From Rhea pennata (lineage: Eukaryota; Chordata; Aves; Rheiformes; Rheidae), in assembly GCF_028389875.1 (NCBI RefSeq), contig NC_084670.1:17178383-17242382 (forward strand): a stretch of 64,000 nt of DNA. The letters are read 5' to 3'. Each line of letters starts with the position of its first letter. The stretch's first letter is position 1. A program made the position numbers and the translations under genes. The notes beneath the pieces were generated by a model. The model was not told the DNA's origin, made no database searches, and worked only from the letters and a program-made list of their open reading frames with translations. Positions 1 through 13,000 of this stretch are shown here, one piece after another.

Positions 1-479
1 TGACTTTATCAAGTTTCGCTAAGGATTACAGTTTGTTGGTGAGTTACTTAACTGAATCACAAGGATAATTTTCAAGCTAGGAATATTAATTTGTTGCCAA
101 TAATGCTACATTGTAAATCTGTTTTAAAACAACCATCCATGCCGAAGGGCCTCTTTTCTTCTGAAGCATTTGAAAATTGTGATCAATTTAAAACAAAGCA
201 AAACTATTAGAGTGTAATTTCACCTTTTAGTTTGCTTAATTAGTGGCACTGAGTTAGAATACAGTAGAGCTATAATACTTGGTATTTTTAAAGACTACTT
301 CTGTGTTATTTTGGTGGCATTTTACGATTGTGTCAATGTACGTATTTATCTAAACGAATTCTTTTAACAAACAGCCATTTCCTGAGTTACTTCTGACAAA
401 ATATTTCACGATTTACATTGCCATGGCCTACCCTTTTAAGTATTTTTCCTGAAGACAAACGAGGCTTGACTCACAAAAA
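1..479. other. AT-rich upstream flank, no gene seen
   Basis: This stretch lies before the CpG island of SH3GLB1. It has no open frame with recognisable similarity, no splice-site pattern that joins to the gene, and no repeat that I recognise. It is AT-rich and switches sharply to GC-rich sequence near base 480. Confidence 0.6.
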
Positions 480-624
480 CCCCGGACTGAGCAAACGGGG
501 GCGGAAAGGCCTCGTCCTTTCCGAGTCCTCCCTGAGGGCGCCGGGCCCCGGGCTGGGCCGGGCCGCGGGCGGTGGCGCGGGCGGCACCGGCCCGGCCCGG
601 CCCGCGGGGGACAAGCGCGCACAC

Positions 625-633
625 AAGATGGCC
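625..633 (+). promoter_or_regulatory. YY1-like motif AAGATGGCC
   Basis: The AAnATGGC core is the YY1 consensus often found close to the start sites of CpG-island genes. If transcription starts upstream of it, the ATG at 628 would also open an eight-codon uORF that stops at 651. Which role is real depends on the unknown start site. Confidence 0.4.
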
Positions 634-812
634 TCCTCGCGCCGCAGATAACGGCCTGGGCCCCCCGCTGAGGCGGCGCCGCGCGCGCGCGCGCGCCACT
701 GCCCCCCCCGCAGCCGCCGGCCTCAGCGGGGGGGGCGGGGCCTCGCCGGGCGCCGCCGCCGCCGCCGCCGCCCCGGCCGTTCCGGGCGCCGCGCCTGACG
801 CCGCCGCCCCGG

Positions 813-817
813 CCAAT
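813..817 (+). promoter_or_regulatory. CCAAT box
   Basis: GGCCAATCAG at 811-820 matches the NF-Y consensus in forward orientation, about 140 bases before the start codon. NF-Y sites normally lie 60-100 bases before transcription starts, which points to initiation near 875-915. Confidence 0.6.
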
Positions 818-926
818 CAGCTGCCGCGCTGCGTGCGCCGCGCCGCGCCGCGCCGCGCCGGGGGAGGCGCCGCCCCCGGCGGCTCCCCACAGGGACGGGC
901 CGGAGCGGCCGCCGCCGCGGTGTCGG

Positions 927-937
927 GCTGAGTCAGC
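927..937 (+). promoter_or_regulatory. Palindromic AP-1/Maf element GCTGAGTCAGC
   Basis: The perfect 11-bp palindrome GCTGAGTCAGC contains the AP-1 core TGAGTCA. It matches the inner part of the TRE-type Maf recognition element bound by small Maf, NRF2/NF-E2 and BACH factors. It lies 20 bases before the start codon, so it is in or next to the 5' UTR. Binding is inferred. Confidence 0.5.
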
Positions 938-956
938 CGCCCCCGCCCCGCCCAAG

Positions 957-1028
957 ATGAACATCATGGACTTCAACGTGAAGAAGCTGGCGGCCGACGC
1001 GGGCACCTTCCTGAGCCGCGCCGTGCAG
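957..1028 (+). CDS. SH3GLB1: SH3GLB1 exon 1, coding part (residues 1-24)
   Basis: It encodes MNIMDFNVKKLAADAGTFLS and four more residues, the N-terminal amphipathic helix that inserts into membranes. The donor is CAG|GTACGC and the exon ends in phase 0. The start lies in AAGATGA, a modest initiation context (A at -3, A at +4). Confidence 0.96.
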
Positions 1029-4000
1029 GTACGCGCCGGGGCAGGCGGGCGAGGCCGCGGGCCGGCTCCCTCGGCCCGGCCGGGTCTCGGCTGCCGCGGC
1101 TCCGCCCCGGCCCGGCGCGGCGCCCCCTCCCCGGGGTGGGGGAAGCGGCGGGCGCCGCGGCCCCCTCGGCGGCGGGGAGCGCGGCCGCGGGGCCGGGCGG
1201 GGCGAGCCGCGCCGAGCCGCGGCCCCTGGCGCGCTGCGGGCGGGCGGCGGGGCGAAGGGCCGCTCCCGGGGCCCGCCCCGGCCGGGCGCCGCCCGCGGGG
1301 GAGCGGGGCGGCGGAGCTGCAGGGGCGCAGAGTTTTGCTTCATGTTTCCCCGTGCCGGGAAAGAGCAAAACTGTGTCTCGCCGCAGACGAGCAGATGCGT
1401 TTTGACAGCCGCCTCAGACATCTTGCTCTCCGATCAGCATGCTCGGGCCTTTGTGTGACACGGGAGCGTTTCCGTGCACTTCGCCTTTTCTCGTTGGTTT
1501 CTCTGGGTTCAGTATCGTTTTTAATCTCCTTTGGTAACCTGTTGTTTCTGAGTCGGTTTTTCCCTTTCTTTGCACTGAGGGCACTATAAGCTGTAATCCG
1601 CGTGCATTATGTAACCAGACCGGAACGGATTTCCTGTAGGGAGCTGGACACCCGAGCGGTGTGTAGTCATCCGCTCTGGTTTCTCATGAATTCTTGATGG
1701 GTCACAGTGAGACCTGGAGCACGATTAAAGTTACTGTCTGGTCTGAAACCAATCTGATGTATTGCCTGTAATGTTGGTATTGTAGCAAAACCAAAAGTCA
1801 GCAGCAGAGCTCTGACAAACTTATCTGAAAGCATTTTTGTTCAAATTTACATGAACTTAAGGCAGTTTTTTGTATTTTCTTTGTGATGGGCTTCTTTCCA
1901 CATGGTCCACTGCCTTCCAGCGCTAGGTGTTTCCCAGGACATCTCTTCCTTTCCAGCCTCCACCCACTTTGTTTTTCTTGCTGGACAAGGGGGAAAAGGC
2001 ATACAGCTCACCCTTTATTGTGAGATCCTGTGATTGGACTTTGTGATTTCTTTTTGTTTATCTTGACTTTTTACGTGTAAATCAGCTTATTGCATTAAAT
2101 TAGTATAGGCTTTCTGCAGCCTGCCATGGTTTGAAGCTGATGTGAACTGCGGTTTATCCCAGTGTGCTCTGTCAGCGTTGTTGATTTGTGCCTGAATAGC
2201 TGCATCAGTGGTCAGTTCAATGTAGACTAAAATTCAGTGGAAATAGTAATATTCCTCTGCCAGCTACCACTTTCTCCTCTAAAACTGGAAGTTAAATTGG
2301 GGCAAAGGAGAGGCAAATCTTTAATGTATTCCTGTAATCTTAAGTTGCTAGCATTCTGTGTCCTACTGCTGTTCCCTGGTTTTTTTTTTTTTTTTTTTTC
2401 TTAAGTTACTATCTATGTAAAGTGTGCAGGTGGTATTGAGGAACAATCTTCTTGTGGATTTTTTTTAATATCATCTGGCTGTGGATTTTGTGTCCTCAAG
2501 CAAAAAGTACTTGTACTTTTTGTATTGTGTTCAGACCACTATATTCTAGTTAGTAATCTATAGAAAGCTGCAGAGAGAAGTATTTTTGTTTTTTACTTTG
2601 GGTGGGAAAAAGCCCTTAAAAGTATATCTTAGTAAAATTCATAGGCTATACCGTATATAAATATTGCTGAAGCGTGCAGTAGTAGGAATGAAGGTCCTTC
2701 CTCTTGCCAGCTGCTATGGTATACAAGCTGCCATTCTGGCAGTCAGAAATGATGAGTTGGACTTTTCGTCCTTAGCAGCACTGTTTGAACATAGAGGCTT
2801 ACATTAATGTATTTTCTCCCTCTGATCGCTTTTGCAATGCAGACTTGAAATGCTTGGGCTGTGACAACTCAGTTTATACAAAGCAGGACAACTTTCTTCT
2901 GCATAAGCTGGTCATGTTCAGGCAATTTGGGTGTATATTTTGAATTTAATAATGATAGAGGGCTGGATTAGATGGTTTACTGGTATGGTTTCTTACAGTA
3001 GTACTTAAAAATTTTTTTTTAAAAAAGTTATTTTTATTAAAGCTCAATACACTGATACAGATGTATTTGTTTTAAGAGTTCCATTCAAAGTAGAAGATCA
3101 ATGGTATTTGCCTTCTCTGGAGCAAGTTTCCTTTTGATCAGAGGAAAAAAAATCTTGATATGCCTCCCTTCCCCCCTCCCCCAATGGAGACAGAGTAAAA
3201 TCTGAAAAAGAATATAAAATAGACCAGTTCAAACTTAGGTTTGAATATTAAAATTAGAATGTTATTAGGAAAGCCCATTTCAGAAACAAATACAATTTCA
3301 TGGAATTAGTCGATCAAGAAATAACTTTAAAATCATTTATATCGTAGTTTAATAAATTGTGAAAAGCTTTTGTAAACAATTTATAGTACGGGACACCTTT
3401 TAAAAGAACCCTTAAAACATGAATAATAGTAGATCCATAAATACTCTCTCTCTCTGTGCTGTAACTGAACTTTCTCACAGAGGCAGCTTGCATGTATGTA
3501 GAACCCCCAAAGGTGTAACATTTATCCACGTTTAGAAGTGCACAGTGTCAAAATTATTTTTGGTCTACGTGTAATGGAAATTTAAAAACAAGCTTGGCTA
3601 ATATAGTTCTGTTTTCTGTTGACCTCTTGTTTCTTACAGATGATTTAAGTATTCCACCTATGAACTTGTTAGAAATAAAGTTTGATAGTCAAAATACATC
3701 CAGTCCTATTATGTTCTTTATTGGTAAGCTTGTTAGGCATTTACTTGTAAGCCAGGTTCTTCGAACTGAAAATACCTGACCTTGAACAGACTGTCAAATG
3801 CTGAAATTGTAATCATGAGGAAGCTACTTTTTTCAAGAGAGTGGGGAAAATGCTGTGTTAGTTCTGGTTTTATTTGGTTCCCTGACGTGAAACTTCTGTC
3901 TTCTCCTTCTCACATAGACTTGGGATTGAAGCACAAACTGGTGGTGTGTTAATAAGAGCTGTCATGGATTAATTACCAACTGAAATGAATAGTTTACTAG

Positions 4001-7000
4001 TTTTTATTTAGCTAAATGAAGTTTAAGTTGTATTTCGCTGAAGCTGAAACCATAATTTAGAAGAGAACGCTAAAGGTCATCTAACCCTTTTTGTAAAGGA
4101 TCAATTATATCTGAACAATTACTGGAAGGTTTGTTTAACCCATTCTTAAAAATAAAATATATATTCTGTAACATCCCAGGGCAGTCTAATTTAGCACTTA
4201 ATCCTTATCTTTAAAAGCATTATCTAATGTCTAATTCTAATTTAAATCTTCATATTGTAGTTTAATGTCATTGCTTTTTGTCCTGTTTGTTGTGGACAGG
4301 ACAATATTCTTTAAATACATTAAAGGGAGCTGCAAAGAGAATCTGTTGTGTCTTTTGCTTTTACTGTGGAGCAGAGTCAGCTTCAGTTACTTCCGTCTTT
4401 CCTTGTATATTTTCTAATCTTTTAATTACCTAGTTATTCTGCACTCTCTCCTTTTGTTTCATGTTTTGGGGAGCACTATGTAAAAATCAAACAGTGCTTC
4501 AAATGAGAATTCTCAGCATCAAAGAGAGCAGAGGATTTCTTTATGGTATTATAAATGGCCCTCCTCATCTCAATCTGACTAATGCCATCTCTACCCCCAT
4601 TTTGTGAAAGCAAGGGTATATTGTTGAGTTTACAAACTTTCAGATTTATCCCTAAATCTTTAATGAAGACCATATAGTGTTCATATCTTTGAAAGCATGA
4701 TTTGCAACTAATGAGTGAAGATTTACTGTCCTAAAACTGTACTGTGAATCTGTTTCTATGATGTAACTTAGTGTTTTCAACCTGTCTCTCTAACCATAGT
4801 TCACAGAAGAAAAGCTTGGTCAAGCAGAGAAGACTGAACTGGATGCTCACCTGGAGAACCTTCTCAGCAAAGCAGAATGCACTAAATTGTGGACAGAAAA
4901 AATAATGAAACAGACAGAAGTATTATTACAACCAAATCCAAGTAAGAAGTGCTTCAAGATTTTGTTTGCAACTTCTGAATTTTTGCCTGTGTAACTGTTT
5001 ACTGACATAGGTATTTTGTAAGTCATGACTAAATACAGCAGTTCTAAAACTGTTAGGGCTGGTGTTAGGAAAGGGCATGTTTTGAAGAGCCACTTAGAAT
5101 CTGAGATGCCGTGCCGGTTGCGTTCTTCTGGTTCTTCCTTAACCCTTCAAACAGGGAAAACTTTAGGGGGGAAATCTCCAGACTGCATGCATTGTTCGCA
5201 TACACTCGTTAATCTCTAGTTCACTGACTTTTTTTGTTTGTTTGTTTGTTTGTTTTTGTTTCCTGTTTAACTGAATTTTCTAGTCTAGCTCTAGTTGCTT
5301 CCATCTCTTGTTTTCTGTTCTATGCTAGAACATTCTCTATCATAACCAGGTTAATTGGAAAAATTATAAACTAACTTGGATGTAATAATTTAAATGGAAC
5401 ACTTTTAAGACAAAAAGGCTTTTTGTGAGGATAAAGCTGTAATTTCTGACAAATGGGATTTGAGGGGAGTTCTTTAAACCAGCTTTCTACATACTTAAAA
5501 TCTTAGGTGGCTGTAAAAACTCAAATTCTTTCGTGGAGTACATGAAATGGTTCAAGAACTGTCATCATGACTGACTTTCAACTTTCTTTGCAAAACAATT
5601 CAGTTTGAAGAAGGCAAGATGTGCTGAAACATTTGACTTTAACAATTCTTTCACTAAAGAATTCTTTTCTCCAGACACTTCCTGTGTCATTTGCAAGCAT
5701 TGTAGTTTTTTGTACACTGTACACAAGCAATGAAATGAAGTCTCAAGAGTGCTTTTATCATTGGCAAACCTCTTATAGTAACAATAGCATGGTAGGAGAA
5801 ATTTAGTTTTCTGGTGTGTTAATTTTGTTGCTTGTTTTCAAGATTGCTGCTATGAGTAGTGATATCGAGGAAATCAGTTTCAGATTCTTATCCTCCAGTC
5901 GATGATGTCATCTGTGGCAGGTATGCTAGGGGAGATGACAGTTATAGGGATTTTCCTAGTGCTGAAATCTAGGTTTCAAATCAGGACCTGGTCTGTAGCC
6001 ATTAGGCAAACTACTATTACCAAAAAATCTAAATCTCCTTCAGGTTCACTCAAATAAATAAAATTATAATACCTCAGCACTGAAAACAGAAATATTCTCA
6101 TTGCTATGACATACCAAATTAGAGTTTATTAGTACGGGAAAATCATGTACTGATATCATATCTCTAATACCATCTAGGTAAATTCTTTTTAATGCTGATC
6201 TTTGAAGTATTATTCTGGAAATCTGTTGCATCGTTTAGTTGTCTAAAAGCTGTGCTTAAGAAAAGCGAGAAACACAACTAATTCTGTGGGAAGTCCGCAA
6301 AAGGACTTAAAGAATTTCTACTTTTATATAGACTAGAGGAGACAGTTTTCTTGTTCATTTAATTCAGGAATCCTATTAAATATTTGTAATAGGTATTCAC
6401 TTTTTTAAAACCTTAGAGTCTTGAATCAGTAACTGGAGGCTGGTAGAACTGCATGAGGAAGTTTCAGTAAAAGGATAATGTGTGGTAGTATCTCAGTTAG
6501 GCTGACCAGTCAATTTTCTGATGTCTAAAAATACTCAGTGTTAAATAGTGATCTTCATCTGTGAATGTGACTTCAGCTGCTTGGCAGCCTACTTAGGAGG
6601 ACTATCACTTTTTCCTGAGAGCTCCTTTTGGTAGTAGTTACTGGAACAACCTGTCTGAGTGAGAGAGAAAAGGCTTCCAGTCAAAATTTTAATAGTATTT
6701 TTAGGTTAGACCCATGGCATAATCCAGTAGTTTTAGTTGACCCTTCAGATCTTCTGTCATTTAATTCATCCATAATAAAATTATGACTAGAGCTTAAAAA
6801 GGGGGCAGGGGGAAGAAAAGAAAAGGATGTAGTTGGGTCCACCTTGCTTTATGCTTGACAGCGAACTGACAACTGTGTTTTTCTGTGTCAGGCTAACTTT
6901 TGTGACACTGACAAAGGAATGGTTATTTAATCCAGTACTGATGGAAGTTGTCTGTGTAGCAGTATGTGTTTTGCTTTCATTGGAGTTTCATGGGAGGTTT

Positions 7001-10000
7001 GTTCATTGGAGAACAGTTTTGTGGGTTGTCTATGTTACTGTGTGTTGTATTTAGTTCCTGACTGCATGAATGAAGTGAACTAATTATGAAGTCAAAACAA
7101 TTGGTCAGAAGAAGAAGCTATTTTAAGTAACAGTGTTCCTGTTAATGTCTGTAGAGGCTTTTTTGCCTGAAGAGCATATTGTGGCTGAATGTCATACGTA
7201 GTCAAGACAACTTTATCCTTAATTCTGTTGTCTGACCTCAGGAAAGACAGGAATATGAAATGAAACATTTCTTAAATATTGTGATTTGTTTCAGACTTCA
7301 AGGAGGTGAGGGGAGTGGAGAAGAGAGGATGAAATTTCTGTGACTGCTGGATTTTCAGAATATATTAAAACAGAACCTACAACAGTTATTTAACTTAATG
7401 CCTGTATTGCTAATCCTAACCATAATCTTTGTTAGTTTTTTCTGAGGAAAGGATGGAAAAGGATTTTTTTTTTTTTTTTTTTTTATTAAGCAGAAGTGCT
7501 CTATTATGCTCTTGGAGTGAAGACTTCTGGACAAAATACTGAAAAACTATAAATGGGCTGATAGAGTGGTGAAAAGTGTTAAGTTGAGCTTAAATATCTG
7601 GAGTTTTGAAAATTCTTTTCCTTTTATATTTGTAAATTATGCTTTGAATAATAGTAAGTCAATACACTTTTTTTTTTTTTTTTTTTTTTTTTAAGACGCT
7701 AGGATAGAAGAATTTGTTTATGAGAAGCTGGACCGCAAAGCACCGAGTCGTCTGAATAATCCGGAGTTACTAGGCCAGTATATGATTGATGCAGGGAATG
7801 ATTTTGGCCCAGGGACAGCTTATGGTAAGTGGAAGCAAAGAATATGGCTTATATGATGCAAAAATGGGAGGAGGGGAATGCAGAAATCTAGTCTTTTTCT
7901 TAACAATGTAAAGAGATACTTCTTGCCTTCCTCTAGATAATACAAGGGTTTTTGTGATAGTTTGAGATGACTTGTTGTATAGCTTTGAACATTAAGAGAT
8001 CAGTGATGAGGTGCCCGGCAACAAGGCAAGAGGCATGAAGTGAAACACAGCAAGTTCCACCTGAATATAAGGAAAAACTTCTTTCCTGGGAGAGTGACAG
8101 AGCACTGGAACAAGTTGCCCAGAGAAGTCACAGAGTTTCCTTCTCCGGAGGAAATCCGCTAGAGAACCAAAACCTGCCTGGACGTGATCCTGTCGAACAT
8201 GTTCTAGGTGACCCTGCTTGAGCACGGAGGTTGGACTAGGTATCTCCAGAGGTCCCTTCCAAACTCAACCATTTTGTGATTGCGTTTCTATCATGATCTA
8301 AAGATTATGGAAGATAGCAATTGCTGTTGGAACAAGAACTTCCTTTCCAGATTGGTTACATTCTCCCCTGAACAAATAGTTCTAGAATTTAGTTTCCTGA
8401 TTAGAATGAAATATATATTGTAGTGCATTTGACAACATTTATGTATGCTATATGTGATGAAGAATAGAAATGTTACCTGAAATTAATTTTATTAGTAAAA
8501 TGTTTATTTAACTTGACAGTATTCCTATTTTTCTTTATATATATTGTTTTGCTGTCAATGAGAGAGAGTGTAGAATATAATCTTCATTTCCCCGTTCACC
8601 ACCAGTATTTTATACCTGTGATGGGGAGATTGGGGGTGATGTTGTATATAATTTTTTTCACTGGCTTTTAATTAAATTTTATACATAATATATATAGTTA
8701 TAATTATAATATGGTGTTCCCTACAACTCTTTAAATTGCTAGATTTAACTGTTAGTTTACCTTAAGCAATTGGAATGCATAGTTATAATGCAGCCTGCAA
8801 TTGTAAATTGTGATAGCTCACTTTAGTTGCTTGCTTCAGAGTTATTGTAGGAGGGAAATTCTTGTTCTTAGAAGAATGAATTCTTTATATCTGGGAATAA
8901 TGAACTTTCCTAAGGAAGGAAAGTACATGTTTAAAAAAAAAAAAAAAAGTTTTGTGGAAGATTTATGGATACGCAGTCAATAACAGCAGGCTTTGTTCCT
9001 TTAATGGCATAAGAAATTGAAATTATCTGTGATCCCTTTTCTGACCATCAGCCCTATGAATTTTTTCTGTTTGTTTGTTTTAATCAAATAGAATTGTATT
9101 TACATGCAGACAGTCCTTTAACTTGCATTTGCTGTAACTTTTATAATTCAGGTCAAGTTTCATGAACCATAAATATAAAGTTACACTGTTACCTTTCATG
9201 TGGTGTCACAAAATGTTTTAATGTTCTGAAAACTTAGTGGCTTTTGCAACCCAGACTTTTCAGTTTATTGAAATGCAGTAATGAGAACTGTGTTCTTATG
9301 TCCTATCTTCACTTTTAATACCCAATTCAGAACCAGATTTCAAACTATTGTTCAGTTAATGTACAAATGCTACATTTCTTCAAAGAATATATTTAGAATT
9401 TGGAGTGGATTGGGAAATAGCGTTATCTTCCAATGTCTAGGTGATTTTCTTCCTCGCTACTAAGTATTTATGACTAATTACTCAATCAAAAATGTGGTAG
9501 AAGGGGAGGAGGTTGCTGGATTAATATAAATGGGTACAGTGCCTGGGATTAAAACAAGTGTTCACAGTGGAGTTGCCATAACAGGTGCCACTAATGGAAT
9601 GTTCTATCTACTTGTTGAAATCTGGCCTTGACTTTCGATCTTTTCATTAATTAAAAAAAAAAATCAAAAAAAGAAATATTTAATAGCTGATTAAGACTTC
9701 TTTTAACTACTAGTGTGGCCCTGGATTATCTTTTGAACTGCTCACCTAGACTTCTGTGCCTGTAGAAAGTTGGATTGTTTGTTTGCTTTTGTTTTAGTTT
9801 TTATTTTGTTTTGTTTTTAAACCACCTGCCTGGGTCACTATGAAACTTGCATATTTTTTTCCTTTGCAGGAAATGCACTCATTAAATGTGGAGAAACGCA
9901 AAAGCGAATTGGGACAGCAGACAGAGAATTAATTCAAACTTCTGCGATAAACTTTCTCACTCCCTTAAGAAACTTTATTGAAGGAGACTACAAAACTATT

Positions 10001-13000
10001 ACTGTAAGTTGAATGTGCTTTCTTTGTGTTTTAGCAATAGTTGTAAATACAAATTTTTAAAATCAAGTGATAGATAATTGTGCATTATTGTATTCTTTAA
10101 AATAATGTAGAAAATCAAATCAGAATTTGTGCTGTCATTTTATATTCTTTTCCTTTGACCAGGCAAAATAAATCATTTTGGAAGCTTACTTTTTGTAGCT
10201 ATTGTGCTGTTAAAACTTCTTATCTTGAGTATAAAAAGCATGAAAATAATTAGGATCTAATTCTGTCTCTTAGTTCAACTTAAAGCTTTATGTATGTGAT
10301 ATTTTATTTTAAAGAAATTGCCATGTAGACAGGATTTGGCTCTTGAATGTATCTTTTCTCTTGCACTAACCTAACTCACTTACAGAAAGAACGTAAACTA
10401 TTGCAAAACAAACGGCTAGATCTGGACGCAGCAAAAACCAGATTGAAGAAGGCAAAAGTTGCAGAAGCTCGAGCTGCAGTAAGTAGAGTTTTTTGATGTC
10501 GTTTTTTTAACTTGTCTATAGCTTTAAAGCTTATTTTATATATTTATAAATTTAATTGATTGCTTAGGTTTCCAGCTAGCTTCTTGTCCTTGCTATTTTT
10601 CTAAACGAGACATAGGAAATGCCTCAGTGGAACATGAGAAAGAGAAAGTGGATTGCTCATCAAAGTGATGTTTTATTTTTAAATATTCCATCAAGCTTAA
10701 CTTGCTTGACCCGAGTAAATATTTATTTTCTCCTTTTTCTATGCTAGATAAGCCTTTAGTGCCAAGCACAACTAAGTACAATATGCCACATGGTTTACTT
10801 TAATGTGTAAGTACAAATCATTCAAATGCTGAAAAAATATTTAGTGAAACATTTTGTCCTGTAAAAATAACCAAATGTTGGCATTTGGCTATCTGCAAGT
10901 GTACAGTTACTTCCAACTGATGAACCTGTCTGGACTTCTCTATATCAAAAATATTTGTAGCTTACTCCTTCTATGTTGCTTACAATTTCACATCACCATA
11001 TAGAGCAGGACTCTTAAATTCGTATCTCTTAACCATTCATGTTTTCTCAAGAAATGCTTGTTCAAGGAGACTGAAATGTTAGTGAACTAAAAAGCTCTTG
11101 CTTTTGAAACACTTTAAAATACCTCTAAACGATAGGATAATCAAATGTGTGTAATTTCAGCAGGGTGTATGCTTTTAGTGTTTTCATAACTACCTGTGGA
11201 CTGCTTTCCTAAAACTTCAGCAGTTAGTGAAATGATGGATAGTCAGCTTTTCTTTTTCCCCCATAAAAGTTAATGTAAGAGAGGTGATCCACACAGACTT
11301 AAGAAATATGGACAGGTTAAGTACAAAGGGACAATGTGCATGGTATGGAGGATGGAGAGAAAAAAAAGCAGGATTTTCAGATTTTGTTGTTTTTTCTGAA
11401 TGGATTGCTGTCCTGAAAGACATAAGACGCTTCATCTATGAGGCTGAGCTTCACAGATGAAACAGCTCCCAGCTTTGGTATGCTGAACCCTTCTAAAAAG
11501 CCAGCATCTCTACCACTTGATGATTCTGCTTCTGCTTCTCCATTCTACATGTCATGCATACTGCTTCTGTGTATTTGAAACGTATGTATTTCTCAAGTCC
11601 CTGCATGCATTTTTCTCTTTACTAATTTTTATAGAACAAATTACTTTGCTCTGTCAAACTTTGTTGCTTAATTCATGCAGCTGACAGTGGTGAGTGGAGC
11701 AGGGTATTAGCCAGCAGTGGAATTTGGAAACACTGCGGGGAGAGAGAGAGAGAGAGGCAAAGGATAGTGAGCTGTGCCTTTACTTAGATTTGTTCGAAGT
11801 TAAATGTTCAAAGGAAAAGCAAATGTTTTGTTTGTTAGCTTTGTAGTGGTGTGGTGGCAGCTATGTATCTTGCTTCCTAAAGCAGTAGAAAGACCATAAG
11901 GAAATTGTTTGCATTAAGCTTATCATTAAAAGGAAGGGTCTACACTTTGGTTTATTAATTCCGTTAGCAATGTAAAATCTTAATCATCCAGTGCTGGGTG
12001 CTCTGACACATTGCTCCCAATTGCTGCTTCTGTTACCTGACTGGTCTTAAATATTCATGGAGCAAATACTTCATAGCTTTATTCAAAATAATTCATATCT
12101 AATTCAGTGATGATAAAAGCATGAAACCCCAGATCTCTTACATCGCTTCAAAATGCCTTGGTTGCATTTTAATACCAGTGTAAGTGTTTGAGACTTAGAA
12201 ATGCAGTGGATTTTAGAATTCTGAGACACAAGAAAAAGGACCTCTCTACACTCTGCAAGAAGTGAGGACTTAAATGGCAACAGGTGTGATACAAATGGCT
12301 CACCTTCTGCTGGATCACTTATTTATAAAGGAAGATGTCTGACAAAACTTGCTGAGCTGATGTCATGATGCACATTCTTCCAAGCTTCATTGTTTTCTTT
12401 GACATGCTAGAATAGAGTGAAAAATTAGTATCTACATTTGATTTTGTGTTGTAGAAGTACTTAAGATTTGAGGAAAAGACATCCTCCCATGCTTAATGTA
12501 CAAATGAGGTAACTTAAATCAGTATCTAAAATAACTGTTTAGATTTCTGTATTCAGTTCACAGTTTTGCTTAGCTTAAACTTGCATTGTTTTGTGTCAAT
12601 AACCTGTTCACCTGCTATGTTCACAGTATAACTTGGTTTTGTCTTTATGCACTTAAGCAACTAAACACCTCTCAACCTGAAGAGAATAACATTATGGTAA
12701 ATGTCTCTTACATGCTCAACTTGCTGCATGTAAAATGGCTAAAGGTTTGTTGGCCTCCTGTGTTCATTCATTTCCTTACTAAGTGTTTCCTCTTGCTATT
12801 CAGCTTATGTGGTCTTGTTTAAGATGTTTTTTCCAGGAACAACTTGCTACTACAACCTTTATGCACATTTCTTCCTGCCACTGTCTTGATTGTGTCGTCA
12901 GCAGCTTTTAACTGTTGAAATATGAAAGTTAAAGAACTGCATTGCAAGAAGGAACTAGGACAGCAAGCTAGACTAATTTCTAGATTAAATTCCTTGCAGT

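Larger units (their letters stand above)
480..1340 (+). promoter_or_regulatory. SH3GLB1: CpG-island promoter of SH3GLB1
   Basis: Extreme GC and CpG density begins near 480 and ends near 1340, covering the upstream region, the first coding exon and the start of intron 1. No TATA box is visible. The island contains a YY1-like site (AAGATGGCC, 625-633), an alternating GC tract (681-696), a CCAAT box (813-817), a CGCCG pentamer repeat (about 836-860) and a palindromic AP-1/Maf-type element (927-937). This is the usual architecture of a broadly expressed, TATA-less gene. The transcription start cannot be fixed from sequence; the CCAAT box suggests a start between about 860 and 920, which would give a short 5' UTR. 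The long open frames on both strands here are GC-rich artefacts, since stop codons are AT-rich. Confidence 0.85.
1029..4799 (+). other. SH3GLB1: SH3GLB1 intron 1
   Basis: The first 300 bases continue the CpG island, and a nested hairpin lies at 1331-1372. The rest is AT-rich, with a T20 run (2380-2399). No extra exon with convincing splice sites and similarity is seen; short open frames at 3314-3529, 3594-3779 and 4476-4673 look like chance. Confidence 0.8.
4942..7695 (+). other. SH3GLB1: SH3GLB1 intron 2
   Basis: AT-rich intron with a (TTTG)n tract near 5231-5255, a T21 run (7464-7484) and a T25 run (7668-7692) that serves as the pyrimidine tract of exon 3. Open frames at 5025-5219, 5621-5806 and 6833-7054 have no recognisable similarity. 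Confidence 0.8.
10479..12657 (+). other. SH3GLB1: SH3GLB1 intron 5, before the optional exons
   Basis: AT-rich, with an (AG)8 tract at 11741-11756. No recognised repeat. Open frames at 10593-10781 and 11217-11435 on the minus strand look like chance. Confidence 0.75.

Noticed and set aside
418..1589. Several long overlapping open frames on both strands in the CpG island (up to 210 aa).
   Set aside because: They reflect scarcity of stop codons in very GC-rich DNA; only the first 24 codons from 957 are real, ending at a donor site at 1029.
2746..2830. Possible box C/D snoRNA in SH3GLB1 intron 1 (AATGATGA then CTGA about 75 bases later).
   Set aside because: No convincing terminal stem or second box pair; the motifs are short enough to occur by chance.
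7992..8225. Minus-strand 77-aa open frame.
   Set aside because: It is the antisense of a CR1 fragment, not a gene.
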